DNA from: Chryseobacterium sp. Leaf405
GTDB taxonomy: Bacteria > Bacteroidota > Bacteroidia > Flavobacteriales > Weeksellaceae
Length of the DNA stretch: 64,000 nt
Assembly (NCBI RefSeq): GCF_001425355.1
Contig: NZ_LMQN01000015.1
Span: forward strand, 543,862-607,861
Reading direction: 5' to 3'
Position numbers and translations under genes: made by a program. Below, in pieces: positions 9,064 through 17,278 of this stretch (the first letter of the stretch is position 1; the number at the start of each line of letters is the position of its first letter). Under the pieces are notes generated by a model that ran no database searches, was not told where the DNA came from, and saw only the letters and a program-made list of their open reading frames with translations.

Positions 9064-9142
9064 CAAAAATAAAATTTTATATTTCTTTTTTACGACAATA
9101 CGTGTCATATTAATATTACAAACTTGTCATATTAATATGACA
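9064..9142 (-). promoter_or_regulatory. Promoter module C: -7 box and two 18-bp palindromes
   Basis: TATTTTTG (minus strand, 9064-9071) fits TAnnTTTG. The sites are at 9103-9120 (imperfect, identical to the first site of module A) and 9125-9142 (perfect TGTCATATTAATATGACA). Geometry is the same as in modules A and B. Confidence 0.65.
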
Positions 9143-9183
9143 AACAGACGTTAGGGGGATATTTGATTTATTATGAAGAATAA

Positions 9184-9211
9184 AAAAAGTCTGCCCGAAG
9201 GCTGACTTTTT
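9184..9211. terminator. Terminator-like hairpin beyond module C
   Basis: AAAAAGTC and GACTTTTT arms enclose GCC-CGAA-GGC with a single T-T mismatch; it has T-rich flanks on both strands. The equivalent hairpins follow modules A and B. This one no longer has an intact gene directly in front of it, only the decayed copy at 9245-9321. Confidence 0.5.
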
Positions 9212-9244
9212 AAATAGGAAATAAAAATTGTAAATGTATTTTTT

Positions 9245-9321
9245 GGGTATTACCGTCTACTTAGGCTTAATGAATTGTTGTTCATGGTGATAGGGAGGGG
9301 AATTGAACGATTTTTCTCATT
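9245..9321 (-). pseudogene. Decayed 5' end of a further surface paralogue
   Basis: Read on the minus strand from 9321 the DNA follows the 5' end of the paralogues: ATG-AGA-AAA-ATC-GTT, then a segment that aligns with their A-Y-Y-A-Q-V-G-V-N-T codons (C-C-T-A-A-G-T-A-G region near 9262). It contains stops and frame changes and continues no further. The region 8922-9442 otherwise holds only module C and two terminators. Confidence 0.45.
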
Positions 9322-9390
9322 CTGTATTAGTTTTAATAATTTGTAATAAATTTTTATATTTAATAACAGCTTTTTGGATATTTTTTAAAT

Positions 9391-9417
9391 AAAAAGCCCC
9401 GAAAAATCGAGGCTCAT
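9391..9417 (-). terminator. Terminator of the 9443-12487 gene
   Basis: On the minus strand AGCCTCGA and TCGGGGCT pair over a short T loop and are followed by TTTTT. It lies 26 bp beyond the stop codon of the T9SS-exported protein. Confidence 0.75.
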
Positions 9418-9442
9418 TTTCAATCAACTAAATAAATATATT

Positions 9443-12400
9443 CTACTTTACAATAACTCTTTTCAGATGTCCTTCCGAAGTCTTTACAAGATAAACGCCT
9501 GTAGAAAGTTTTGAAGTGTCTACTGTTAAAGCATTTTTCTCTTTTCCAAGTAATTTTCCGGACATATCATACAATTCGTAATCCTGAGCTCTGTTGAAAT
9601 AAAGCATATTTCCTTTCGCTACCGGGTTCGGGAACACGTTGAATGTTGCTTTTTCAGATTTCACTTCACCTGTTGCCAATGTTGGAGCATTTGATACTTC
9701 ATACATTGATAACGTTCCGCTGATTTCGTTGGCAATGATTACATATCCTTTTCCTGTGGTAGTGTTTTCAGGAGCGATGTAGATAATTCCTTCAGGACCG
9801 TTGTCGCCGCCGTAAGCCGAAGTTGAACGGGAATTTTTATAATCCGTGAAAGTAGGATTGTTGGGATCTGTAATATTATAAACCATTACCCCGCCGGTTC
9901 TTTCAATAGTGATGAAAGCATAAGTCTGACCGTTAATTGTACCTAAAGTTACCCCTTCCGGTTCAGGACCTTTTGCACGGCTTCTGTTTTTAATGGTGTT
10001 TGATTCGTTATCGGCATTGAAAATCAACGGATGATTGGCTGCAATATATCTTTCAAACTGATCGCCACTGTCATACACGATCTGTTTTGTATCAGCATTG
10101 AAAATAGAGAATGAACGAGCTCCCAACGCTGCGATTTCTTCAAATTCTGAATCTCCGTCAGTATTTCCCGTTGCATTTGTCACTCTGAATCGTCCTAAGT
10201 TATAAGAAGCCTTCAAAATTGCCGATTGAGGGAATAGTACAGGATCCATCATATAGGTGTTCGCACCGACTGTTGTTCTTTCACTAAATCCTGAAAGGTC
10301 TTTTTCATCACCTTCGTTCGCTGTTACAATATAATTTGTATTTCCTACTTTATAATTCTGAACTGCATCTGGTGTATAATATGTTTTTACAGGCCAGTTG
10401 GCAATTAAAACTTCACCGTTATTATCAGAAGCGTCAAAACCATTTCCAGGAATGCTCATGTCTTTTTTACCCAATCCCCAAACGCTTGTGATGGTTTTAG
10501 TAGCTAAATTAATTTCTGCAATGGCATTGTTTTCCTGAAGTGTGATCCAGGCTTTCTGACTGTCAGGGCTTATTGTAATATATTCAGGTTCTAAATCCTG
10601 AGACAATGTATTGTTGGTTCTCACTTTTCTTAATCCTGTCGCTGTCAGCGCTGCAACCTGAGAATCAAAAGCATTAAAATTAATTGTTGTAACGTTATTC
10701 TGAGTAAGATTGGCAACTCCTCCCGAAATATCTATAATACTGACTGTTCCTTCCGGATCTACCGTATAAGCGTCGTTAGGCTCTCCTTCATTTGCAGTAA
10801 GAACTTTTGTTCCGTCAGGTGAAAATGAGACCATATCTGGTAAAGCACCAACGGTAACCTGCTTGATGAAGTTTCCGTTAATATCAAAGAAAACAACTGA
10901 TCCGTTTTGTTGAGGATTTGTGTTTGGAGAAGCTGCAGCGATAATTCCGTTTTTCACAGCGATACTTGTGATCCCGCCGTAAGGAGCCATGTTGATGGTG
11001 TTAATAACCGTCGGCATATTTGGATTGCTGAAATTAATAATATCAAAAACATCCGTAATCGAACTGATCGTAAACAATCTCTGTGTTGAAGGATCATGAA
11101 CGACAATTTCCGTAGAACTTGTGCTGTTTCCTGAAGGATCGAAACTTCCGATATAGTTTAATGAAATCTGATTGGATGGAACCGGTGCAGGTTTGTCATT
11201 ATCAACGATATAAACCGTTGCATTGTTGTCACCCGAAATTGTTGCTCCAACCGGATTTTCAAGGCTTACCACAAAATATTCTGCCTGTTGTTCCGGCAAA
11301 GTATCATCAATAATCGGAATATTTACCGTATAACTTGTTGTAGACGGAGTAAGGTTAATAGTTTGATTGGCTAAAGTGAAATCATTACTGTCTGCCGTAC
11401 TGAATGGTGCAGGTTTTACCACCAAATTCACCGTCGAGGCAGAAGGATTAGTTACATTTATTTTAAATGCTAATGTTCCAGCGTTCTCATTAACTTTAAT
11501 AAAGTTTTTATCTAAAGAAATAGAAGTTCCCGCTGTTGTAAATATTGTAGAAGTAGCTGTTGTTACTGCGTTATCACTTGTATCTTCCACCATATTCGGT
11601 TTCAAAGCCAGATAATATATTTGGTTCGGAATTAAACCGGCAGTTGGAATAACCGTAATTTTATTATTAGCGAAAGTCGTTGTGAAAGGAACCTGTACAC
11701 CTGAGGCATTGCCAAGACGGAAATCTACAAGTGTTTGTGCGTTAGAATCGTTAATCGTAGAGTTGTCTAGCAATCTTACATTTTCATTAAAAGAAATGGT
11801 AGGATTTACAGTCGTTGAGGCATTATTTGTGTTGTTTGTGGGAAGATAAGCTACGGTTGGCGGAGTAGTATCGGCTCCTCCAACGGCTGTTGCATCAACG
11901 GTAAAATTGTCGAAACGGTTATTTCCTACTGTACCGTTGTTTGCTCCTGCAGAAAATTCAACTTTAAGTTTAAAATTAGGATTGTTGGCAACATTCGCAA
12001 TATTAGAAAAATCAAAAGTAATCAATTGCGGGTTGGCATCCTGCGGAGAAACTGTTTGATAGGTTTGGAAAGTTATTCCGTCCGTAGAATACGTCCAGGT
12101 TTGTGTTCCTGCCCCCGAACCTGATCTTCTTGTGGTAAATTTTACCACTACATTATTATAACCAGTCGTCGGTAAATTGAACTGCAAATTCCCATTGATA
12201 GGGAAGTTATATCTTAAATGCGTTCCGGCAGCGTCACCGTTTCTTGCATTTAAATTTTCGGTGCTGAAGTTTTGTCCTGTTCCGCCCGCAAAATCGATTT
12301 CCGTGGTTCCGCTTGTAACTGCAGTCATCGATCCGTTCACCAAAGTTGAGGTCGGAGTCGTGATTGCTGCAGCAGTAGCATTATTGTTAAAGTTCCAGTA

Positions 12401-12487
12401 ATGGATAAGTGATGTCTGCCCGAATACTGCTCCCTGAAGGAAAAATGCAGCAATTACAGATCCTTTTAACAAGTAGTTATTAATCAT
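9443..12487 (-). CDS. T9SS-exported choice-of-anchor I beta-propeller protein with Ig-like and Calx-beta domains
   Basis: A 1014-aa multidomain surface protein. In order: signal peptide (1-23); a beta-sandwich beginning L-I-H-Y-W-N-F-N-N (~25-200); an SbsA-type Ig-like domain (P-P-T-V-A-Y-L-P, ~208-315); a Calx-beta domain (F-I-K-V-N-E-N-A-G-T-L-A-F, ~325-432); a long choice-of-anchor I beta-propeller (~440-930, with F-S-P-D-G-T-K-V-L-T-A-N-E-G-E-P-N and G-P-E-P-E-G-V); and a type A T9SS sorting domain (F-N-V-F-P-N-P to the end, ~953-1014). It is predicted to be exported by type IX secretion and anchored or released. It is monocistronic with its own terminator. The exact ligand or enzyme activity is unknown. 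Confidence 0.9.
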   Translation of the reverse strand: MINNYLLKGSVIAAFFLQGAVFGQTSLIHYWNFNNNATAAAITTPTSTLVNGSMTAVTSGTTEIDFAGGTGQNFSTENLNARNGDAAGTHLRYNFPINGNLQFNLPTTGYNNVVVKFTTRRSGSGAGTQTWTYSTDGITFQTYQTVSPQDANPQLITFDFSNIANVANNPNFKLKVEFSAGANNGTVGNNRFDNFTVDATAVGGADTTPPTVAYLPTNNTNNASTTVNPTISFNENVRLLDNSTINDSNAQTLVDFRLGNASGVQVPFTTTFANNKITVIPTAGLIPNQIYYLALKPNMVEDTSDNAVTTATSTIFTTAGTSISLDKNFIKVNENAGTLAFKINVTNPSASTVNLVVKPAPFSTADSNDFTLANQTINLTPSTTSYTVNIPIIDDTLPEQQAEYFVVSLENPVGATISGDNNATVYIVDNDKPAPVPSNQISLNYIGSFDPSGNSTSSTEIVVHDPSTQRLFTISSITDVFDIINFSNPNMPTVINTINMAPYGGITSIAVKNGIIAAASPNTNPQQNGSVVFFDINGNFIKQVTVGALPDMVSFSPDGTKVLTANEGEPNDAYTVDPEGTVSIIDISGGVANLTQNNVTTINFNAFDSQVAALTATGLRKVRTNNTLSQDLEPEYITISPDSQKAWITLQENNAIAEINLATKTITSVWGLGKKDMSIPGNGFDASDNNGEVLIANWPVKTYYTPDAVQNYKVGNTNYIVTANEGDEKDLSGFSERTTVGANTYMMDPVLFPQSAILKASYNLGRFRVTNATGNTDGDSEFEEIAALGARSFSIFNADTKQIVYDSGDQFERYIAANHPLIFNADNESNTIKNRSRAKGPEPEGVTLGTINGQTYAFITIERTGGVMVYNITDPNNPTFTDYKNSRSTSAYGGDNGPEGIIYIAPENTTTGKGYVIIANEISGTLSMYEVSNAPTLATGEVKSEKATFNVFPNPVAKGNMLYFNRAQDYELYDMSGKLLGKEKNALTVDTSKLSTGVYLVKTSEGHLKRVIVK

Positions 12488-12656
12488 TTTTTACTTACTT
12501 TAAATTTATGCAAAAATGAAGTTTCTACTTTGCAAACATTTTAAGCAAATTTTAATAAATGTTTAATAAATGGGTTTCGATGAATAATTTTGATTAAACT
12601 AGCAAGGCTAAAACCGTAAAACCGAGATTCTATCAATCCGCAGTTTCACAGTTGGT

Positions 12657-12809
12657 TTATTTTTTTGAAACCTGACCCGAAAGTTTTACGGTTTTTGCCG
12701 ATGTTTTACCTTCCATCGGGTGTTTCTGCATATACATATATCCTGAAATAGCAGTTAAAACAATTAAGATAAATGCAACCAGAAAAATCCTTTTTAACAT
12801 TTCTTTCAT
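12657..12809 (-). CDS. Small single-span membrane peptide (50 aa), translationally coupled
   Basis: A 50-codon frame with ATG at 12807-12809 and TAA at 12657-12659. The start overlaps the stop of the epimerase-like gene by 4 bp (ATGA), the usual sign of translational coupling. It encodes a basic start (M-K-E-M-L-K-R), one hydrophobic helix (~8-23) and a short polar tail with M-Q-K-H-P-M-E-G-K. No family is recognised. The perfect overlap and the membrane profile argue that it is real. The rest of 12488-12656 shows nothing clear except an A/T-rich leader for the gene at 12487. Confidence 0.6.
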   Translation of the reverse strand: MKEMLKRIFLVAFILIVLTAISGYMYMQKHPMEGKTSAKTVKLSGQVSKK

Positions 12810-13459
12810 ACTGTTAAATTTTTAATGTCCTTAATTTCTAATGTGGAGGTTGGGTATCCTTTCAATACTGCATTTATCATTGCTTGTCCCACTTCTTGTA
12901 AAGTTAATGATTTTGAGGGTAATATAATAGGAAAAATCCAAATAAGAGGTTTAAAGAACCATTTTACATTTTCCTGACCTTCAACGGGTTTCATAAATCC
13001 GGGGCGGAAATTATACTCAGCCTTGAATCCAAGCTTTCTCAAAGCATTTTCTGTTCTGCCCTTTACTCTTGCCCACATTACTTTTCCGCTTTCTGTTTTA
13101 TCGGTATATGCACCGGAAACATAATTGAACACCATTTCCGGATTTTGATTAAGAACCGCTTTGGCAAAATGTAACGTCGTATCGTACGTAATTTTGGTAT
13201 ATTCTTCTTCACTCATTCCTACACTGCTGATTCCTGCACAGAAGAAAACGGCATTATACCCTTTAAAGTTTTCGTCGTTGAGATCTATTTTTAAGAAATC
13301 TGATACGATGTATTCTTTCAGTTTGGCGTGTTTTTTTCCGGATGGTTTTCTGCTTACACTTAGAATTTCGGAAATTTCGGGATTTTCAAGACATTCCATG
13401 AGAATACCTTCACCTACCATTCCTGTTGCTCCTGTGAGAATTATTTTTATTGTGTTCAT
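12806..13459 (-). CDS. NAD(P)-binding Rossmann-fold protein (epimerase/atypical SDR)
   Basis: A 217-aa protein with an N-terminal nucleotide-binding motif T-G-A-T-G-M-V-G-E-G (residues ~9-18), and F-F-C-A-G-I-S-S-V-G-M and Y-V-S-G-A-Y-T-D further on, as in short NAD-dependent epimerase/dehydratases of the YwnB/HSCARG-like type. No clear Y-x-x-x-K pair at the usual spacing is visible, so the catalytic role is uncertain and a redox-sensing role is possible. It is followed by the coupled 50-aa membrane peptide. Confidence 0.8.
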   Translation of the reverse strand: MNTIKIILTGATGMVGEGILMECLENPEISEILSVSRKPSGKKHAKLKEYIVSDFLKIDLNDENFKGYNAVFFCAGISSVGMSEEEYTKITYDTTLHFAKAVLNQNPEMVFNYVSGAYTDKTESGKVMWARVKGRTENALRKLGFKAEYNFRPGFMKPVEGQENVKWFFKPLIWIFPIILPSKSLTLQEVGQAMINAVLKGYPTSTLEIKDIKNLTV

Positions 13460-13701
13460 TTTGTTTATTATTGATATGTTAATGACGATTTAGACTTTCA
13501 CTTTACTTTATGTGGTATCAAAAAGTATACAAATTTTTATCAAATTGCTTTCAGAGACGTAGAACGGCTAGATGATCTGTAAATGATAACTCTACTTTTT
13601 TATTAACCTTATCAAATTGAAAGTATATCGTATTGAAATGGAATCCTTTTTTGTTTTAAAAATATTTATATTGTCTTGAAATATTGATAAAAGATGGTGT
13701 T

Positions 13702-13806
13702 TTAGCCCTGATTGAGCGGTATGTTTAAGCTCTTTTCGTATTTCGGTGGCGGCTTTGCCGCCACCGAAATACGAAAAAGCGAGTAGCGAAAGCAGGAAAT
13801 AGCTCC
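13702..13806. repeat. Intergenic repeat with a perfect 21-bp hairpin
   Basis: 13733-13753 and 13757-13777 are exact inverted copies (TTTTCGTATTTCGGTGGCGGC arm) separated by only 3 nt. The flanks (C-C-C-T-G-A-T-T-G-A-G-C-G-G on the left, A-G-C-G-A-A-A-G-C-A-G-G-A-A-A-T-A-G-C-T-C on the right) look like the ends of a dispersed Chryseobacterium-type intergenic repeat (from memory). The GC-rich hairpin contrasts with the A/T-rich surroundings. The remainder of 13460-13863 shows no gene. Confidence 0.6.
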
Positions 13807-13863
13807 TAAAAATAAAAACCAGCCATAAATGACCGGTTCCTAAATTTTTTATGTTGATAAAAA

Positions 13864-14748
13864 CTACTTTTTATTCTGTAATTTACTGTAAATATTATGC
13901 ACTAATCCGTCTGCTACAGATATTTTCGGTACAAAAATCTGCTTAATTTCAGACCAGGTCATTACATTATTGAAAACTTTTAACGCATGAACCAAAACAT
14001 CAGCTCTGTCTTCACGCATATTGTATTTTGTCATTCTTTCTTCAACTGTCATATCGTCGAATTCTTTATAGACTTTTTTAAGATGAGTAATAGACATTGG
14101 CTTTCCGTCTTTGGTTTTGCTCATGGAAAATACTTTGTTGATATTTCCTCCCGAACCGATGGCCACGATTGGCTTTTTGCTGTTGATATTTTTTCTGATT
14201 TCTTCCTTCATTTCCGTCCAGTTGTCTGGCGTAACCAGATTATTCAGCAAACGGATTGTCCCTATATTGAACGATTTTTCGTAAATCATTTTCCCGTTTT
14301 CATAGAATGTAATCTCGGTAGAACCACCGCCAACATCAATATATAAATAAGCAAATTCTTTGTCCAGACCTTCAGCAATATGATTTTCGAAAACTAAAGA
14401 TGCTTCTTCATCTCCGGAAATAATTTCAATATCAATTCCCGAAGTTTCTTTTACCTGATCGATAATACTTTTTCCGTTGGCAGCATCACGCATTGCACTT
14501 GTAGCACAGGCTCTGTAATGCTCAACTTTGTAAATTTTCATTAAATCACTGAAAATCTTCATCGAGTCGATCACCATTTTTTCTCTTTCTTCCCCGATTT
14601 CCCCCATTGTGAAAACATCCATTCCCAATCGTAGAGGAATTCTCAAAAGATTAAGTTTGATGAATTCCGGCTGTCTGTTGTTGATTTTTACTTCATTTAT
14701 TAAAAGTCGGGCTGCGTTACTTCCTATGTCTATGGCTGCGATCTTCAT
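13864..14748 (-). CDS. ppx: Exopolyphosphatase (Ppx/GppA family)
   Basis: A 294-aa single-module Ppx/GppA phosphatase: I-D-I-G-S-N-A-A-R-L at the N-terminus (phosphate 1 loop), C-A-T-S-A-M-R-D-A-A-N-G (~77-88), the I-D-V-G-G-G-S-T-E phosphate 2 loop (~133-142) and A-I-G-S-G-G-N-I. It hydrolyses terminal phosphate from polyphosphate or (p)ppGpp-type substrates in the cytoplasm. It lacks the C-terminal HD domain of longer enzymes. The start overlaps the ppk1 stop by 4 bp (ATGA), so it is coupled to the enzyme that makes its substrate. Confidence 0.9.
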   Translation of the reverse strand: MKIAAIDIGSNAARLLINEVKINNRQPEFIKLNLLRIPLRLGMDVFTMGEIGEEREKMVIDSMKIFSDLMKIYKVEHYRACATSAMRDAANGKSIIDQVKETSGIDIEIISGDEEASLVFENHIAEGLDKEFAYLYIDVGGGSTEITFYENGKMIYEKSFNIGTIRLLNNLVTPDNWTEMKEEIRKNINSKKPIVAIGSGGNINKVFSMSKTKDGKPMSITHLKKVYKEFDDMTVEERMTKYNMREDRADVLVHALKVFNNVMTWSEIKQIFVPKISVADGLVHNIYSKLQNKK

Positions 14749-16817
14749 TTTGTATTCGTTTTAGCTTTTAGATATCTGTATGTTTCGATTTGAGAACGAC
14801 ATTCTTCTTTGTCGTTATGAATGTACTGGTTACTCAATTTTTTGTCTAAAATACGAGCTTTTACATTATCTTTCAACTGTATGTCGAGAATATCTTTTAA
14901 TTCTTTCTTCAGACTTTTATCGGTTATTTTGGCGGCGGCCTCAATTCTGTAATCTAAATTTCTCGTCATCCAGTCGGCTGAAGAAATATACATGTCTTCA
15001 GAACCTTTATTGTAGAAATACATTACTCTGGCGTGTTCCAGATATTCGTCTACGATACTGATGGCTTTTATTTTTTCTTTAAATTCTTTCTGGTTAATGG
15101 CACAGTAAATTCCTCTCACGATCATTCTTACATGAACTCCTGCTTGTGCAGCTTCGTATAATTTTTCAATTAAAGATCTGTCACTTACCGAATTGGCTTT
15201 AATAATCATTTCTGCCTTTCTTCCTGCTTTGGCTTCCTCAATTTCTTTGTCGATGTAGTGAACTATTTTTTCACGCATAAACTGTGGGCAGACCAAAAGG
15301 TTTTTGCAGGTTTTTAAAACAGACAGAAAATCGTCTTTTGGTCTTTTCAGAACATTGAAAACTTTGTTAATATCTGCCATTATTCCACGGTCTGCAGTCA
15401 TAATTAAATGATCTCCGTAGATTCTTGCCGTCTTTTCATTGAAATTTCCTGTACTGATAAAACCGTATTGAATTGTTTTGTTTTGTGCCCTTTTTTTGAT
15501 GATACAAAGCTTGGCATGAACTTTTTTGTTCGGAATTCCTTCCAAAACAATGATTCCTTCCGGCTCCAGCATTTCTTTCCATTTTAGATTAGATTCTTCA
15601 TCAAATCTCGCCTGAAGTTCCAACATTACCGTTACTTCTTTACCGTTTCGTGCCGCATAAATCAAAGCATTGATAATTTTTGAATTGCTTGCGAGACGAT
15701 ATGCTGTAATCTGTATCGATTTTACGTCCGGATCCATTGCTGCTTCACGAAGAAGATCAATGACAGGATTATATTTATGGTAAGGAAAAGTTAAAAGAAC
15801 ATCATGCTTTAAAATAACATCAGTTACTCTTTCTGTATTTTCAAAAGCGGGATGCGTAAAAGAAGTTCTTTCAATAGGTCTTTCATATCTCTCAAAAACA
15901 TCTGGAAAATCCATAAAATGTTTAAAATTATGAATCTTTCCCCCCGGAATGATACTGTCTTTTTTACTTAAATTTAATTTTCGGATCAGCATTTCAAGAA
16001 GTGCTTTATCCATATCTTTATCAAAAACGAAACGGGTTGGTTTTCCTTTTCTTCGGTTTTTTAATCCTTTTTCAATTTTTTCAGCGAAATTGGTTTTAAT
16101 GTCGTTATCTAAATCCAATTCGGCATCTTTTGTTACTTTGAAAGCGTGAGCAGAAAATTCGTCGTATCCGAAATAAGAAAAGATGTGCGGTAAATTGAAG
16201 GCAATCACATCTTCCAGAAGCATTACATTTTTCTCTTCAACATCTTCAGACGGAAGCAAAACGAATCTTCCCACAAAACGGGATGGAATTTCGATAATCG
16301 CATAATTGCTTGAATATTGCCAGTCTTTTTTTCTCATCGCCACGCCCAGATAGAGACTTTTGTCTCTCATATAAGGCATCGGTGTATTTTCGTGAAGAAG
16401 GATAGGAATCACGTTAGATTCTACCACCTCATCAAAATATTTTCTGACAAACTCTTTTTGACCAGGACTTAAATTTTTAGAATTTTTAATAAAAACTCCC
16501 TGATCCGCCATTTCTCCCTGAATTTTTTTCCAGGTTTTATCGAAATTTGCCTGTAGCCGAATCACAATGTCATTGATATTCTGAAGGATTTTGGAGGGCG
16601 GCTGATAAAAAGATTCAGCGATTACTTTTTCCTTAAAATCCATCGCACGCTTTAATCCGGCAACCCGCACTCTGAAAAACTCATCTAAATTGTTGGAGAA
16701 AATCCCCAAAAAACGGATTCTCAGATGCAAAGGTACTTTTTCGTCCATGGCTTCCTGTAAAACTCTTTCGTTAAAAGCAAGCCACGTAATATCTCTCGGA
16801 TTGAAGTGTAATGACAT
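14745..16817 (-). CDS. ppk1: Polyphosphate kinase 1
   Basis: A 690-aa enzyme of normal length transferring ATP gamma-phosphate to polyphosphate. It begins with the N-terminal motif F-N-P-R-D-I-T-W-L-A-F-N-E-R-V-L-Q-E-A. It carries the catalytic histidine motif K-V-H-A-K-L-C-I-I (~residues 432-440) and the second phospholipase-D-like motif F-I-S-T-G-N-F-N-E-K-T-A-R (~455-467). Its C-terminal domain has S-S-A-D-W-M-T-R-N-L-D-Y-R. It is first in a two-gene operon with ppx. A -7-like box lies 20-27 bp upstream (16837-16844, minus). Confidence 0.95.
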   Translation of the reverse strand: MSLHFNPRDITWLAFNERVLQEAMDEKVPLHLRIRFLGIFSNNLDEFFRVRVAGLKRAMDFKEKVIAESFYQPPSKILQNINDIVIRLQANFDKTWKKIQGEMADQGVFIKNSKNLSPGQKEFVRKYFDEVVESNVIPILLHENTPMPYMRDKSLYLGVAMRKKDWQYSSNYAIIEIPSRFVGRFVLLPSEDVEEKNVMLLEDVIAFNLPHIFSYFGYDEFSAHAFKVTKDAELDLDNDIKTNFAEKIEKGLKNRRKGKPTRFVFDKDMDKALLEMLIRKLNLSKKDSIIPGGKIHNFKHFMDFPDVFERYERPIERTSFTHPAFENTERVTDVILKHDVLLTFPYHKYNPVIDLLREAAMDPDVKSIQITAYRLASNSKIINALIYAARNGKEVTVMLELQARFDEESNLKWKEMLEPEGIIVLEGIPNKKVHAKLCIIKKRAQNKTIQYGFISTGNFNEKTARIYGDHLIMTADRGIMADINKVFNVLKRPKDDFLSVLKTCKNLLVCPQFMREKIVHYIDKEIEEAKAGRKAEMIIKANSVSDRSLIEKLYEAAQAGVHVRMIVRGIYCAINQKEFKEKIKAISIVDEYLEHARVMYFYNKGSEDMYISSADWMTRNLDYRIEAAAKITDKSLKKELKDILDIQLKDNVKARILDKKLSNQYIHNDKEECRSQIETYRYLKAKTNTK

Positions 16818-17278
16818 TCGTTAGTTTATAATTGATCAAAAATAATAATTCAGTGCGTCTCAAAGTACTTTTCAACGTTACGATTTAATTAAATTTTAAC
16901 AGAACGGATACTCTGAGTTTAATGGATTTTGTTTTTTATTGCTAATCATTAAAGTTAATAAATTAAAGATTATGTGAAATGATAATTTGTCGAAAACTCA
17001 AATAGAATGTTTGAGAAAGTAAATTTCCTGTTGAAAAGTGACAAAATTGATAAACTGATTAGAGATATTTAATTTTTATGACAGAACAACAAATATTCAT
17101 TAAATGAATTTTAAACGTGTTTAAAGTAGATATTATCATTTTTTCCACTTTAAGAAAATAACTAATCCTACATTTTTATTCTCATTATGTCAATTTGTCA
17201 TAAAAAGATTAATGGTACAGATATTGAGAAATTGAGAATGTAAATTAAAATTTAAAAATTAGAAAAAATATAAATATT
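16818..17278. other. Divergent intergenic region ppk1/dnaK
   Basis: A 461-bp A/T-rich gap. On the minus strand TATTTTTG (16837-16844) fits a -7 box for ppk1, with a TTTG 16 bp further upstream (shorter than usual). For dnaK no confident promoter and no CIRCE element were seen. There is no gene-like frame. Confidence 0.4.

Noticed and set aside
16900..17278. CIRCE element or sigma-32 type promoter for dnaK
   Set aside because: No inverted repeat of the CIRCE type and no clear heat-shock promoter is visible.
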